61,357 nucleotides of DNA, taken from assembly GCA_018969425.1 (NCBI GenBank), contig JAGWYJ010000018.1, forward strand, positions 1 through 61,357, read 5' to 3'. Positions 36,037 through 44,898 of this stretch are shown one piece after another. The notes beneath the pieces were generated by a model. It searched no databases. It was not told the origin of the DNA and was given only the letters and a program-made list of their open reading frames with translations. How positions within the stretch are numbered: the stretch's first letter is position 1; every line of letters starts with the position of its first letter. Made by a program: the position numbers and the translations under genes. This DNA comes from Alphaproteobacteria bacterium (GTDB taxonomy: Bacteria > Pseudomonadota > Alphaproteobacteria > Caulobacterales > Hyphomonadaceae).

Positions 36037-36995
36037 TGGCAGCTGTCGCTCGCATAGACCCGAAGACAATCTTCACGCCGGAAGAGTGGAGTCGCTTGTC
36101 CGCCCCCTCATTCTGGCGCGGCCCCGCGCTTGTTCTCGGCGCCTGGGCGGTGATCATCGGCGCAGGCGGCCTGTTCGTCCTGTGGCCGAACGTCCTGACC
36201 TATGGTCTGGCCGTGGTTCTGATCGGGGCGAGACAGCTGGGCCTCGGCATTCTCGAACATGAGGCGGCCCATGGAGGGCTTCACCCCAACCGCAGGTTCA
36301 ATGACTGGATGGCGGAATGGCTGTGCGGGGGGCCCGTCGGAGGAAGCCTCAGGCGATATCGCCCCTATCATCTCGCACACCACAAATATACTGAGCAGGA
36401 GGAGGATCCCGACCGATCCCTCTCGGCTCCCTTTCCAACAACGAGACGATCTCTGGCGCGCAAGGCGATCAGGGATCTGACCGGACAGACTTTTTTCAAG
36501 CAACGCATTCGTCCGGCTCTCCAGAGGATGGGCGCCCGGATCCGCGGCGAGACCCTCAAGCCTCCCCGCGTGGCTGACCGGCCTGGCCTGCGATTCTGGA
36601 TCGTGAACGGAGCGGCTATTGTCGTTCTGTCCGCAGCTGGCCTTTGGTGGGTCTGGCCCGCGCTTTGGATCGTCCCGATGGCGACCTGGCTGCCGCTGGT
36701 CACCCGTATCCGCAATATCGCCGAACATGCCGTGGTTCAGGGCGACGCAGATCCCTTCACCCATGCCCGCACGACGCTCGCCAATCCTCTGGAGCGTCTG
36801 CTGATCGCTCCTTACTGGGTGCATTTTCATGCAGAGCACCATCTGTTCATGTATCTGCCCTGCTACAGACTGGAGCAGACCCATCGCCTGCTGATCAGGA
36901 AGGGTTACGGTCCCCGTCTGACGCTGGCGCGCTCCTACCGGGATGTCCTGGAGCTCGCCGCTTCTCGGCCCCCTGCAATGGAGGCGGCGTCATGA
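36036..36995 (+). CDS. fatty acid desaturase (membrane di-iron)
   Basis: A 319-residue integral-membrane desaturase. The three histidine boxes are present: HEAAH (75-79), HLAHH (112-116) and HAEHH (265-269), plus RNIAEHA before the last. Hydrophobic segments lie at about 33-70 and 187-222. The boxes match the DesA/fatty-acyl desaturase superfamily, which also includes sphingolipid, beta-carotene and alkane hydroxylases, so the substrate is inferred. No ribosome-binding site precedes the ATG, in agreement with a leaderless mRNA. It is coupled to a TetR gene by ATGA, which suggests lipid-responsive regulation. Confidence 0.88.
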   Translation: MAAVARIDPKTIFTPEEWSRLSAPSFWRGPALVLGAWAVIIGAGGLFVLWPNVLTYGLAVVLIGARQLGLGILEHEAAHGGLHPNRRFNDWMAEWLCGGPVGGSLRRYRPYHLAHHKYTEQEEDPDRSLSAPFPTTRRSLARKAIRDLTGQTFFKQRIRPALQRMGARIRGETLKPPRVADRPGLRFWIVNGAAIVVLSAAGLWWVWPALWIVPMATWLPLVTRIRNIAEHAVVQGDADPFTHARTTLANPLERLLIAPYWVHFHAEHHLFMYLPCYRLEQTHRLLIRKGYGPRLTLARSYRDVLELAASRPPAMEAAS

Positions 36996-37639
36996 GGCCG
37001 CCCCTGCCGCCATCGCCCTCCCGACGATCATCGGGTCCGTCAGGAGACGCATCGCGCCTGGCCATTCTCGACGCAGCCCGGGATCTGTTTTCGGCTCAGG
37101 GGCTTCACGCCACCTCGATGAACGACATCGCGGCACGCGCCCACGTCTCACGCGCGACGGTGTTCAATCAGTTCGGCTCCAAGCAGCTTATTCTCGATGC
37201 GATCATGGCCGGCAGCCTCACCGTCTACCGGAACCTTCTGGCCGAGGGCCTCGCAGATGGAACGACCCCCACAATCGACCTCCTGAAGCGGCTCTTCAGC
37301 AACATGGGCCACGGGGTCGAAAGAAACCAGCCCATGCACAAGGAGATCTTCGGAGAAATCCGCAGAGTCCCCATGTCTCTCGACGCGCCAGGGCTGTCGC
37401 CCGTCATCCGAAAAGAGGCCTTCGATCTGCTGACCGAGATCATTTCGCGAGGTCAGAAACGCGGCGAGCTTTCGACGCGCTTTCCTCCTGAAACAGTGGC
37501 GCTAGCCCTCGACAGTCTTCTCAGCGGAGCGATCCTGCACTGGCTTCATCGGGCAGGCGACGCTGCGCTCGCCGCCTTACTTGTTGAAGTGTCCGAGGTG
37601 CTTCTTGAGGGCGCAGCAACCCGCCCTCATCCCCGGTAG
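36992..37639 (+). CDS. TetR family transcriptional regulator
   Basis: A 215-residue repressor. After an arginine/proline-rich leader, the helix-turn-helix is ILDAARDLFSAQGLHATSMNDIAARAHVSRATVFNQFGSKQLIL (given in pieces: ARDLFSAQGLHATSMNDIAA, HVSRATVFNQFGSK). The C-terminal ligand domain is helical with no recognised ligand. It overlaps the desaturase gene by ATGA and is followed by a receptor-like gene; palindromes flank the pair. The simplest reading is that it controls the desaturase and the downstream receptor in response to a fatty acid or similar ligand. Confidence 0.9.
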   Translation: MRPPLPPSPSRRSSGPSGDASRLAILDAARDLFSAQGLHATSMNDIAARAHVSRATVFNQFGSKQLILDAIMAGSLTVYRNLLAEGLADGTTPTIDLLKRLFSNMGHGVERNQPMHKEIFGEIRRVPMSLDAPGLSPVIRKEAFDLLTEIISRGQKRGELSTRFPPETVALALDSLLSGAILHWLHRAGDAALAALLVEVSEVLLEGAATRPHPR

Positions 37640-37642
37640 GGC

Positions 37643-37656
37643 TTGATCCAGATCAA
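37643..37656. promoter_or_regulatory. perfect FNR/FixK (anaerobox) site
   Basis: TTGATCCAGATCAA is an exact match to the TTGAT-N4-ATCAA consensus of the Crp/FNR/FixK family, starting four bases after the tetR stop and about 98 bases before the receptor ATG (37748). Oxygen-limited activation by FixK or FnrL is the usual meaning, so the downstream outer-membrane protein is probably induced at low oxygen. Confidence 0.78.
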
Positions 37657-37659
37657 TTC

Positions 37660-37673
37660 TAGACTACGGTCTA
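37660..37673. promoter_or_regulatory. candidate TetR operator upstream of the receptor-like gene
   Basis: TAGAC-TACG-GTCTA is a perfect 5+4+5 palindrome four bases downstream of the FNR/FixK box. With the box placed near -41, this site would lie between the -35 and -10 regions, a position suited to repression. It shares TAGA/TCTA outer arms with the palindrome at 36024. Confidence 0.45.
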
Positions 37674-37747
37674 ACAAATCGCCGGTCGCAAACCCGGACC
37701 CGAACGCCGGATGTTCGACCCGCGGAGACAGACAGGATCCCGAAGCC

Positions 37748-39856
37748 ATGCATCAACGACCCGCTCAGAGACTGCGCCTTCACAGAACGGTTGGCCCGAT
37801 CGTGGCGGCGCTATGCATGTCCGTTGCGGCAGCGGCCCAGACGCCCTCAGCATCCGCACAGGCCAACCCCTCTGCGAAGACGTTCCCAGCTGACTTCTTC
37901 ACGGCGTTCAACCCGATCACCGCGGAAGATATGGTGCGGCGCATACCGGGCTTCACTCTTGAGAACGGCGAGGACAGGCGCGGTTTCGCCGGCGCCGCAG
38001 GAAACGTCCTCATCAACGGCGAACGACCCAGTTCGAAGACCCCACTGGCTGAGCAGCTCTCCAGGATCTCGGCCCGGGACGTCCTGCGGATAGACATCTA
38101 TTCCGGCGGCTCGGGCGGCGCCGATCTCCGGGGCCAGACGCTGCTGGCGGACGTTCGCCTTCGCCCTCGGGACAGCGGCGCGACCAACACCCTCACCGCT
38201 CAGGTCAGTCAGCTGGATCCGTCAGGCAGCCTCAATCCGCTGATCGTCGCGACCAGCGCCTTTCGGGCCGGCCCAGGCCAGATCAGCCTGTCGCTTCAGG
38301 CTCAGCCCTCCCGTCGCGGACGGATTGATTTCGAAAAGGACCTGAAAACCGCCTCCGGAGCCCTGATCGAACAGGGCGACGAGTTCCTGCAGGGACGATA
38401 TTTCGAATACAAACTCAGCGCCCGAGGCGCCTACAAACCTTCGGAACGCGACAGCCTGAATTTCAACATTCAGGCGACCCCGTCCCGGGACGGTCGCCAT
38501 ACCTTTTCCAGAACTTTCTCCCCATCCGGCGCTCTCATCCGGACTGACGACAGCGACGTGCGCGGCCAGGATGTGTGGTCCGGAGAGCTGGGCGTCGACT
38601 GGGAGAGGAAACTCGGGCCGGGCTCCTCATTCAAGCTGATTGGGCTCTCCAGCCGGAAGACAACAGGATCAGACGAAGTCTACACGACCCGCCAGTCGAC
38701 AGGCGCGCTGCGGCGAACCCTGATTGGCCGAGCCGCAGAGAGCGGCGAGACCCTTGGCCGGGGCGTCTTCTCATGGCGTCCGGAAGAGGAGCATACGCTC
38801 GAATTCGGTGGCGAAGCGGCGTTCAATTATCTCGACAGCAATCTGGATATTTCCGTCGATACGGGCTCAGGCCCGGTCCCGGCCAATATTCCGGTGGCGG
38901 ACACCCGCATTGAGGAGCTGCGCGGAGAAATCTATGTGTCGGATTTCTGGAACGTCACCTCCGAGCTGAAAGTGGAAACATCGCTCACCGTGGAGGCGTC
39001 ACGCATCACGCAGTCTGGAGACGCCCGTCAGGAACGTGACTTCACTTATGTGAAGCCCAGGATCAACGCGACCTGGGATCCGGGCGGACCAGACCAGTTC
39101 CGGGCCCTCCTTGAGCGCGACGTCGCGCAGCTCGACTTCACGGAGTTCGCAAGCGCCGTATCCCTGTTCGACGGAACGGTAGACCTCGGAAACCCCAACC
39201 TCGAACCCGAACAGACCTGGAAAGCGCGCATAGACTGGGAAAGACGCTTCGGCGCCAAGGGCGTCCTCACCCTCTCGGTCTTTCACGATGCCGTAGAGTC
39301 GGTTCAGGATCAGATACCCATCGCCGGCCAGTTCGACGGCCCGGGAAATCTGGGCGATGGCGCGCGAACCGGAATCAGGATCGATGCGACCGCTCCTCTT
39401 GATGCGATAGGCCTGAAGAAGGGCGAACTGCGCGTGACCGGTCTCGCACAGGATACGCGGGTGGATGATCCGGTGACAGGCGAATCCAGGCGGTTTTCAG
39501 GAGAGCCTGAATGGTCGTATTCAATCGACCTGAGACAGCCGCTCCCGGAATACAAGCTTCTCTTCGGGGCCCTTTATGAACGCGCCGACGAGATTCGGCT
39601 TTATAGGCTGAAGGAAGTCCGAACGACGCAGTGGGCGGACGCGAATGTCGACCTGTTCGCCGAGACAACCGTCATCCCGGGGTGGGTAATCCGTTTCTCC
39701 GTCTCCGAAATCCTGAGGCCGGTCGACATCCGGGAGCGGGCCTTCTTCACGCCGGACAGAACAACGGCTGCGAACCTGTCCCGCGTTGAGACCCGCCGCG
39801 CAACGGGGGGCTACGGCACCCGCTCTTATGCAATCCGGGTCTCCGGGCGGTTCTGA
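37748..39856 (+). CDS. TonB-dependent receptor-like outer-membrane protein
   Basis: A 702-residue protein starting MHQRPAQRLR at 37748, with a signal peptide (VAALCMSVAAAAQTPSASAQ). The plug carries FNPITAEDMVRRIPGFTLENG, RGFAGAAGNVLINGERPSSK and a short GQTLLADVRLR. The remaining 550 residues are amphipathic strands ending SYAIRVSGRF, consistent with a barrel that closes on an aromatic residue. No clear TonB box was seen before the plug, so energy coupling is uncertain. Its promoter holds the FNR/FixK box and a TetR-like palindrome. Ligand unknown. Confidence 0.85.
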   Translation: MHQRPAQRLRLHRTVGPIVAALCMSVAAAAQTPSASAQANPSAKTFPADFFTAFNPITAEDMVRRIPGFTLENGEDRRGFAGAAGNVLINGERPSSKTPLAEQLSRISARDVLRIDIYSGGSGGADLRGQTLLADVRLRPRDSGATNTLTAQVSQLDPSGSLNPLIVATSAFRAGPGQISLSLQAQPSRRGRIDFEKDLKTASGALIEQGDEFLQGRYFEYKLSARGAYKPSERDSLNFNIQATPSRDGRHTFSRTFSPSGALIRTDDSDVRGQDVWSGELGVDWERKLGPGSSFKLIGLSSRKTTGSDEVYTTRQSTGALRRTLIGRAAESGETLGRGVFSWRPEEEHTLEFGGEAAFNYLDSNLDISVDTGSGPVPANIPVADTRIEELRGEIYVSDFWNVTSELKVETSLTVEASRITQSGDARQERDFTYVKPRINATWDPGGPDQFRALLERDVAQLDFTEFASAVSLFDGTVDLGNPNLEPEQTWKARIDWERRFGAKGVLTLSVFHDAVESVQDQIPIAGQFDGPGNLGDGARTGIRIDATAPLDAIGLKKGELRVTGLAQDTRVDDPVTGESRRFSGEPEWSYSIDLRQPLPEYKLLFGALYERADEIRLYRLKEVRTTQWADANVDLFAETTVIPGWVIRFSVSEILRPVDIRERAFFTPDRTTAANLSRVETRRATGGYGTRSYAIRVSGRF

Positions 39857-39965
39857 GAGAGGGCGACCTCTGTCCGGCGGAATCGCGCTCATGTCTTGCA
39901 CCCCGCCGCAGGAGAGCGGACAAACGCGCCCTCGCCCGGGTGATCTCCGGGAGATGATTCGTCCA

Positions 39966-40364
39966 ATGGAGTCGAAGTCCGTCATGCTCGTTCTCAGGCC
40001 CTCGCCCAAATCCGGTTGCGGCATCTTCACCACCCGCCCCATCGCGAAGGGCGAACATGTCCGGCTTTGGCAGAAGGAGGACGAACGGTTCATCTCCAAC
40101 GAAGAAGCGAACGCGGATCCGGATCTGAGAGCCGCATGCGATGTCCACTGCGTGATCGTCGAAGGCGGGTTCACGTGCCCGTCGGATTTTCACCGCATGT
40201 CCATCGGGTGGTATATGAACCACTCGTTCAATCCCAACATCGCCTCCTCAGCCGAACTGGACTGGGAATTCTACGCCGTTCGCGACATCGCGGCAGACGA
40301 GGAGCTGTGCTGCGACTACAGAACGCTATCGCCCTTCGAAACGGTTCCGGACCATTACACCTGA
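39966..40364 (+). CDS. small SET-domain protein (putative lysine methyltransferase)
   Basis: A 132-residue protein that is almost entirely a SET domain. The SAM-binding SGCGIFTTRPI (16-26), MNHSFNPNI (84-92, with the NHS motif) and ELCCDYRT (113-120, the catalytic tyrosine Y118) are in family order. It lacks pre- and post-SET cysteine clusters. ATG 39966 has a GGGAG box ten bases upstream; ATG 39954 is too close to it. Bacterial SET proteins are scattered and mostly uncharacterised. It follows the receptor-like gene by 109 bases in the same direction. Confidence 0.85.
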   Translation: MESKSVMLVLRPSPKSGCGIFTTRPIAKGEHVRLWQKEDERFISNEEANADPDLRAACDVHCVIVEGGFTCPSDFHRMSIGWYMNHSFNPNIASSAELDWEFYAVRDIAADEELCCDYRTLSPFETVPDHYT

Positions 40365-40720
40365 AGGTCTGCAACCGGGCCTCGACGCTTGTTCAAAGAT
40401 AGGCCCCGGCGTCCCCCGCAGGCATAAAGACGGCCCCCTCAGGAACGACGCAGTCACCGTAAGCTCCTGAGCCAGGCTGACTGCTCCCGGGCGGAGACAC
40501 GATGCGCAAAACCTTCCGCGCCGGCTTTCCTGTTCGATCACCTGCGAGACAAGGCGTTCGAAGAGGAGCCATACGCTGCAATCCCTTCAGCTCGGATATG
40601 CGGCTATCGCATCCCAGTCACATGGAAGCGTCGAGGGATCTCGACCGGGGCTCCCGGGCGCCCTCACGACGCCCTCGCCCCAACAACCGGAAACAAGGGC
40701 GGGATCAGGCTCTGACGCCC
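40365..40720. other. 356-base region without a supported gene
   Basis: It lies between the SET gene and the stop of a minus-strand secreted protein gene. One minus-strand frame (40393-40581) encodes a 62-residue chain ending YGDCVVPEGAVFMPAGDAGA that looks protein-like, but there is no start signal or family. I see no hairpin with a T-run. Confidence 0.4.
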
Positions 40721-41545
40721 TTATTGCAACGGACGGACGGATGCGCCCAAAGCCGCCCCGCTGTCAGAAAATCGCTCCTCGCTCAAAGGGGCCAGGCTGG
40801 CGGGACTGAGGGCGCGCCAGAGGCCGTCCGCATCACGGCCAGCGAGACGATCATCGACCGTACTCTGACACGAGCGCTCAGCGCCGTCAGCAGAGGCGCG
40901 GCGAACCAGCGATGACCATAGGGAGTTTGGAAGCCGCTCGACGCCAATCGCAGCCAGAACCCCTTCCATCCGACAATTATAAGATGGATGGATCGTCAGA
41001 AGCCGCATGTCTGACCCGGGAACAGAGGGACCGATCTCTCCATCTTCCCCAAGAACAAACGCCGGAACCGATCCATCTGCCGTCTCGTCGGATCTCCAGA
41101 CGATCACCCGGAACCCCAGTCCGCCGACCTTGGAGAGATCCTCCATGTCCCTGTACGGAAGCGGGCGCCGGAAACCGGAAGGCAGATCGACAATATCCAG
41201 ATATGCTCCGCGAAACAGAGCGCGCGTCTCTGAGAGAAAAACCCAGCGGGCGTCCTCCCGCAGATAACCTGATTTCGGATACAGCAGCTTTCCATTCGAG
41301 GCGTGAAGACGCCACCCCAGACCTGGCGCACAATCCAGAATCGCTCCCGGGCTCGCCGGGCGCCCAGCCGAACGAATTGTACAATCCTGCGTCAACCTCA
41401 GCTCGTAACCATCGGGAATGTAGGGAGCCCGCAGAACACGCGTAATCTTCGGCTCAGCTCCAGCGGTGTCCGCGAGAACCATGACGCCGACGAGGAGGCT
41501 CAGGACCCCAACAGCGCGGCGACGAAAGCCAGTCATGAGACCCAT
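40721..41545 (-). CDS. hypothetical exported protein
   Basis: About 274 residues from MGLMTGFRRR, with a signal peptide (AVGVLSLLVGVMVLADTAGA) and a mature domain containing four spaced cysteines (TQDCTIRS, AILDCAPG, SYNCRMEG, ERSCQST). Segments such as PYIPDGYELRLTQDCTIRSA and GWRLHASNGKLLYPKSGYLR suggest a beta-rich fold; no family is recognised. A frame upstream of this start is open, but its sequence is not protein-like. It follows the exonuclease gene by about 30 bases, so they may be co-transcribed. Confidence 0.7.
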   Translation of the reverse strand: MGLMTGFRRRAVGVLSLLVGVMVLADTAGAEPKITRVLRAPYIPDGYELRLTQDCTIRSAGRPASPGAILDCAPGLGWRLHASNGKLLYPKSGYLREDARWVFLSETRALFRGAYLDIVDLPSGFRRPLPYRDMEDLSKVGGLGFRVIVWRSDETADGSVPAFVLGEDGEIGPSVPGSDMRLLTIHPSYNCRMEGVLAAIGVERLPNSLWSSLVRRASADGAERSCQSTVDDRLAGRDADGLWRALSPASLAPLSEERFSDSGAALGASVRPLQ

Positions 41546-41576
41546 CCATCGACGACAAGGCAAGTCACACCTCCCC

Positions 41577-42479
41577 TCAGACGCGATCGGAGTAACGATC
41601 AAAGGCTGTGATGCGCCGCACTTCGGGTCCTGGACGACGCGGACATCCGGCCTCCACAAGCCAGGCGGTCTCCGCAGAGACTTCATCTTCCTCAACATCC
41701 CGGTACCACACACGAGGACGGCGACCCCCATCCCCGCTCCATCGATACCCTCTCGACTTAAGGCGGTCCTTGAGGCCAAAGGGCGCCCCGTCAGCAAATA
41801 CGCGGACTGTCGCCTTGCGGGCGGCTTCAAGCACGAATGCGAAAGCAGGACGCCCACTCTTCGGCAAAGGCCGAGCCAGGATCTCAATCGCAAGCTCGCA
41901 ATCGTTTAAGGCGCGGTGCGCGTCGTGAAACAGACCGAAACCAGCTGCGATGACCGACAGGCGAACCCCTTCAAAACCCTCATCCGCCCAGGGCGCCTGC
42001 GACATGGAACACGCCCAGGGCTTTGCCGACGCGGCCGAACAGAAACGCTCAAGGAAAACCCTGTCGAATGACGCATTATGAGCGACGATGAGGTCAGCCG
42101 GCTCGAGGAAGGCGGCGACCTCCGAGGGATCGAGACGATGTCCGGAGACGGCGGCGTCGTCCAGACCCGTCAATCGCGTTATCTCCGGCGGGATGGAAAC
42201 AGACGGCTCGCGCAGACGGTGAAACGACGGATGAACCTCGAATATCCGGCCGTCAGGCGAATAGGTGAAAGGACAAATGCCGATCTCGATGATCTCATCC
42301 TCGGAAGGATTGAGACCGGTTGTCTCAAGGTCCAGCATCATCGCGGTTCGCAGAACCGATCCGTCATCCTCCCGAAATCGCCGTCGGGGAGAAAAACGCC
42401 GAAGAACGCGATAGTCTCCGCTCGCCTCAAGGCGACGGACCATATCGTCGAGATCGTCGTCAGCCTGAGATCCCGTCAT
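41577..42479 (-). CDS. DEDDh 3'-5' exonuclease domain protein (DnaQ-like)
   Basis: A 300-residue protein with an exonuclease domain at about residues 45-205. Exo I is MLDLETTGLNP, exo II is VAHNASFDRVF and exo III is HDAHRALND, the DEDDh set of the DnaQ/DNA polymerase III epsilon family. About 40 residues precede the domain and about 95 follow it, the latter with a PFGLKDRLKSRGYRWSGDG segment typical of a larger exonuclease subfamily with a C-terminal substrate-binding part. A role in DNA repair beside uvrB is plausible; uvrB is 29 bases upstream on the same strand. Confidence 0.9.
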   Translation of the reverse strand: MTGSQADDDLDDMVRRLEASGDYRVLRRFSPRRRFREDDGSVLRTAMMLDLETTGLNPSEDEIIEIGICPFTYSPDGRIFEVHPSFHRLREPSVSIPPEITRLTGLDDAAVSGHRLDPSEVAAFLEPADLIVAHNASFDRVFLERFCSAASAKPWACSMSQAPWADEGFEGVRLSVIAAGFGLFHDAHRALNDCELAIEILARPLPKSGRPAFAFVLEAARKATVRVFADGAPFGLKDRLKSRGYRWSGDGGRRPRVWYRDVEEDEVSAETAWLVEAGCPRRPGPEVRRITAFDRYSDRV

Positions 42480-42508
42480 CCCCTCTTCCCCATCGCAGAC
42501 CCGACACC

Positions 42509-44713
42509 TCAGGACGCAACCGCATCTGACAGTCCAAGATCGAGCTCACGCAGTCGCCGGGCTTCATCGCGAAGCCTTGCGGCGGTCTCGAACTCAAGAT
42601 TAGCGGCCGCCTCCCGCATGTCCCGCTCAAGGGCGGCGATAGCCGCCTTCAGATTATGACCCGCCGCCGGAACGTCCGCGACGCCCCGGGCCTCATCCCT
42701 TGACCGTCGGCCCGCATCGCGACCTTTAGGCGTCGTCCCCTGCCTTATTTTTTCGGCTTCTGAGACCACCCCCTCGAGCACGTCCTTCACGCCGGACATG
42801 ACAGTGGTTGGGGTGAGTCCATGAAGCGCATTATGGGCCAGCTGTCTCTCGCGCCGCCGGGCGGTCTCCGCCATCGCCCGTTCCATTGAACCGGTGATCT
42901 GATCAGCATAGAGGACGACCCTGGCCTGAGAATTTCGGGCCGCTCTCCCAATCGTCTGGATGAGGGACGTTTCCGACCGAAGGAAGCCTTCCTTGTCAGC
43001 GTCAAGAATGCCGACAAATGCGCACTCGGGGATGTCCAGCCCCTCCCGCAAAAGGTTGATTCCAATCAGAACGTCGAACACTCCAAGCCTCAGATCGCGA
43101 ATGATCTCAATACGCTCAATCGTATCGACGTCTGAATGCATGTAGCGGACCCTCACGCCCTGCTCATGCATATGCTCGGTGAGCTGCTCCGCCATCTTCT
43201 TGGTCAGCGTGGTGATCAGGGAGCGATAGCCCTGGGCGGCTGTCGCCTTGGCCTCAGCGATCACATCATCAACCTGGTTGGCTCCGTCCCTGAAAACAGG
43301 ACGGATCTCGACTGGAGGATCTACGAGAGCCGTAGGCCGAATGATCTGCTCCGTGAAGACACCGCCCGTCTGGGTGAGCTCCCAGGGCCCGGGAGTCGCC
43401 GAGACATGAATGGTCTGCGGGCGCATCTTCTCCCATTCCTCGAACTTGAGGGGCCGGTTGTCGAGGCAGGAAGGAAGGCGGAAGCCGTACTCCGACAGAG
43501 TATGCTTGCGGCTGTAATCGCCCCGATACATCGCTCCGAGCTGAGGAACCGTCTGGTGGCTCTCGTCAACAAAGAGCAATGCGTTATCGGGGAGATATTC
43601 AAACAGCGTCGGCGGCGGCTCGCCGGGGCGTCGACCCGTGAGATATCGGGAATAGTTCTCGATCCCGGCGCACGATCCCGTGGCGAGCATCATCTCCATG
43701 TCGAACTCGGTGCGCTGCTCAAGCCTCTGGGCCTCCAGAAGCTTTCCCTGCGAAATGAGATCGTTCAGTCGGCCCCGCAGCTCCTCTTTGATGAGCTGCA
43801 CGGCCTGATTGAGGGTCGGCCGGGGCGTGACGTAGTGAGAGTTGGCGTAAACCTTTATTCGACCGAGCCGCTGGGAGGCCTTGCCGGTTAGCGGGTCGAA
43901 CTCGCTGATCGTCTCGACATCCTCGCCGAAGAACGAAATGCGCCACGCCCTGTCCTCCTGATGGGTGGGCCAGATGTCGAGCACATCTCCCTTGACCCGG
44001 AACGTCCCGCGCCCGAAGGACTGATCATTCCGTTTGTAGTGAAGCGCAGTCAGATCGGCCGCGACATCCCTCGGACTGCGGACATCGCCTTCCCTGAGCT
44101 CGAACGTCATCGCGGAATAGGTCTCGACAGAACCGATGCCGTAAATGCACGAAACGGATGCGACAATGATCACGTCATCCCGCTCCAGAATCGCCCGGGT
44201 CGCGGAATGACGCATACGATCTATAGCTTCGTTGATGGAGCTTTCTTTCTCAATGTAGGTATCGGTCCGGGGCACATAGGCCTCAGGCATGTAGTAATCA
44301 TAATACGAGACAAAGTACTCGACCGCATTCTCGGGAAAGAAGCTGCGGAACTCTCCGTAAAGCTGCGCAGCCAGCGTCTTATTGTGGGCCAGAATCAGAG
44401 CCGGGCGCTGGACCGCCTCGATCACCTTCGCCATCGTGAACGTCTTTCCGGACCCGGTTACCCCGAGCAGAACCTGATCCATCTCGGTCGCCTCAACCCC
44501 GGACACCAGATCAGCGATCGCCTGAGGCTGATCGCCGGCCGGCTCATAATCCGAGGCCACGCGAAAGCGCCTCCCGCCGTCAAATTTGGTCCAGGTCCGC
44601 TCCGGCCTGTGGGGAACCCAAAGGTTTGCGTCTCCCGAAGGAGATGTCTGCACCTTGCGCGACGTCTTAGACGTCTGGGGAAGGGACGAACGGGCCATGA
44701 ACGAGCTATGCAA
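42509..44713 (-). CDS. uvrB: excinuclease ABC subunit B
   Basis: A 734-residue helicase-like damage-verification protein of nucleotide excision repair. Walker A is [14 protein letters not shown], the beta-hairpin region is [12 protein letters not shown], helicase motifs include [11 protein letters not shown] and the tail has the UVR domain ([20 protein letters not shown]). The start is given at 44713; an internal ATG (MARSSLPQ, 44698) is an equal candidate. It precedes the exonuclease gene and diverges from the MORN gene. Confidence 0.96.
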   Translation of the reverse strand: MHSSFMARSSLPQTSKTSRKVQTSPSGDANLWVPHRPERTWTKFDGGRRFRVASDYEPAGDQPQAIADLVSGVEATEMDQVLLGVTGSGKTFTMAKVIEAVQRPALILAHNKTLAAQLYGEFRSFFPENAVEYFVSYYDYYMPEAYVPRTDTYIEKESSINEAIDRMRHSATRAILERDDVIIVASVSCIYGIGSVETYSAMTFELREGDVRSPRDVAADLTALHYKRNDQSFGRGTFRVKGDVLDIWPTHQEDRAWRISFFGEDVETISEFDPLTGKASQRLGRIKVYANSHYVTPRPTLNQAVQLIKEELRGRLNDLISQGKLLEAQRLEQRTEFDMEMMLATGSCAGIENYSRYLTGRRPGEPPPTLFEYLPDNALLFVDESHQTVPQLGAMYRGDYSRKHTLSEYGFRLPSCLDNRPLKFEEWEKMRPQTIHVSATPGPWELTQTGGVFTEQIIRPTALVDPPVEIRPVFRDGANQVDDVIAEAKATAAQGYRSLITTLTKKMAEQLTEHMHEQGVRVRYMHSDVDTIERIEIIRDLRLGVFDVLIGINLLREGLDIPECAFVGILDADKEGFLRSETSLIQTIGRAARNSQARVVLYADQITGSMERAMAETARRRERQLAHNALHGLTPTTVMSGVKDVLEGVVSEAEKIRQGTTPKGRDAGRRSRDEARGVADVPAAGHNLKAAIAALERDMREAAANLEFETAARLRDEARRLRELDLGLSDAVAS

Positions 44714-44722
44714 TCACAGAGG

Positions 44723-44753
44723 GCCTCCGGCTAGCCCGGAAGGCGCCTTTTTT
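44723..44753 (+). terminator. candidate terminator-like hairpin in the uvrB/MORN intergenic region
   Basis: GCCTCCGG (44723-44730) and CCGGAAGGC (44736-44744) pair with one bulged A and are followed by GCC and six T (44748-44753) on the plus strand. It lies just before the uvrB start, antisense to it, so it could limit antisense or read-through transcripts into the MORN gene, or act as a leader hairpin of uvrB. Confidence 0.4.
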
Positions 44754-44898
44754 GAATAACCCCTTCCTGGAGCTCAGGGAGGCCTCAACCTCGCCGGACG
44801 CGGGCCTCAGCCTCGCCACAATCGGGGTTAGTCTGGGCCTGCTTCGTCGCCGGCCTAGCCGGGGGCGACCCCGAATGATCGAAGGACCAATTCGCACC

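Noticed and set aside
40393-40581. 62-residue minus-strand frame ending YGDCVVPEGAVFMPAG...
   Set aside because: The end reads faintly like signal peptidase I, but there is no ribosome-binding site, catalytic residues or conserved length. Noted only in the intergenic entry.
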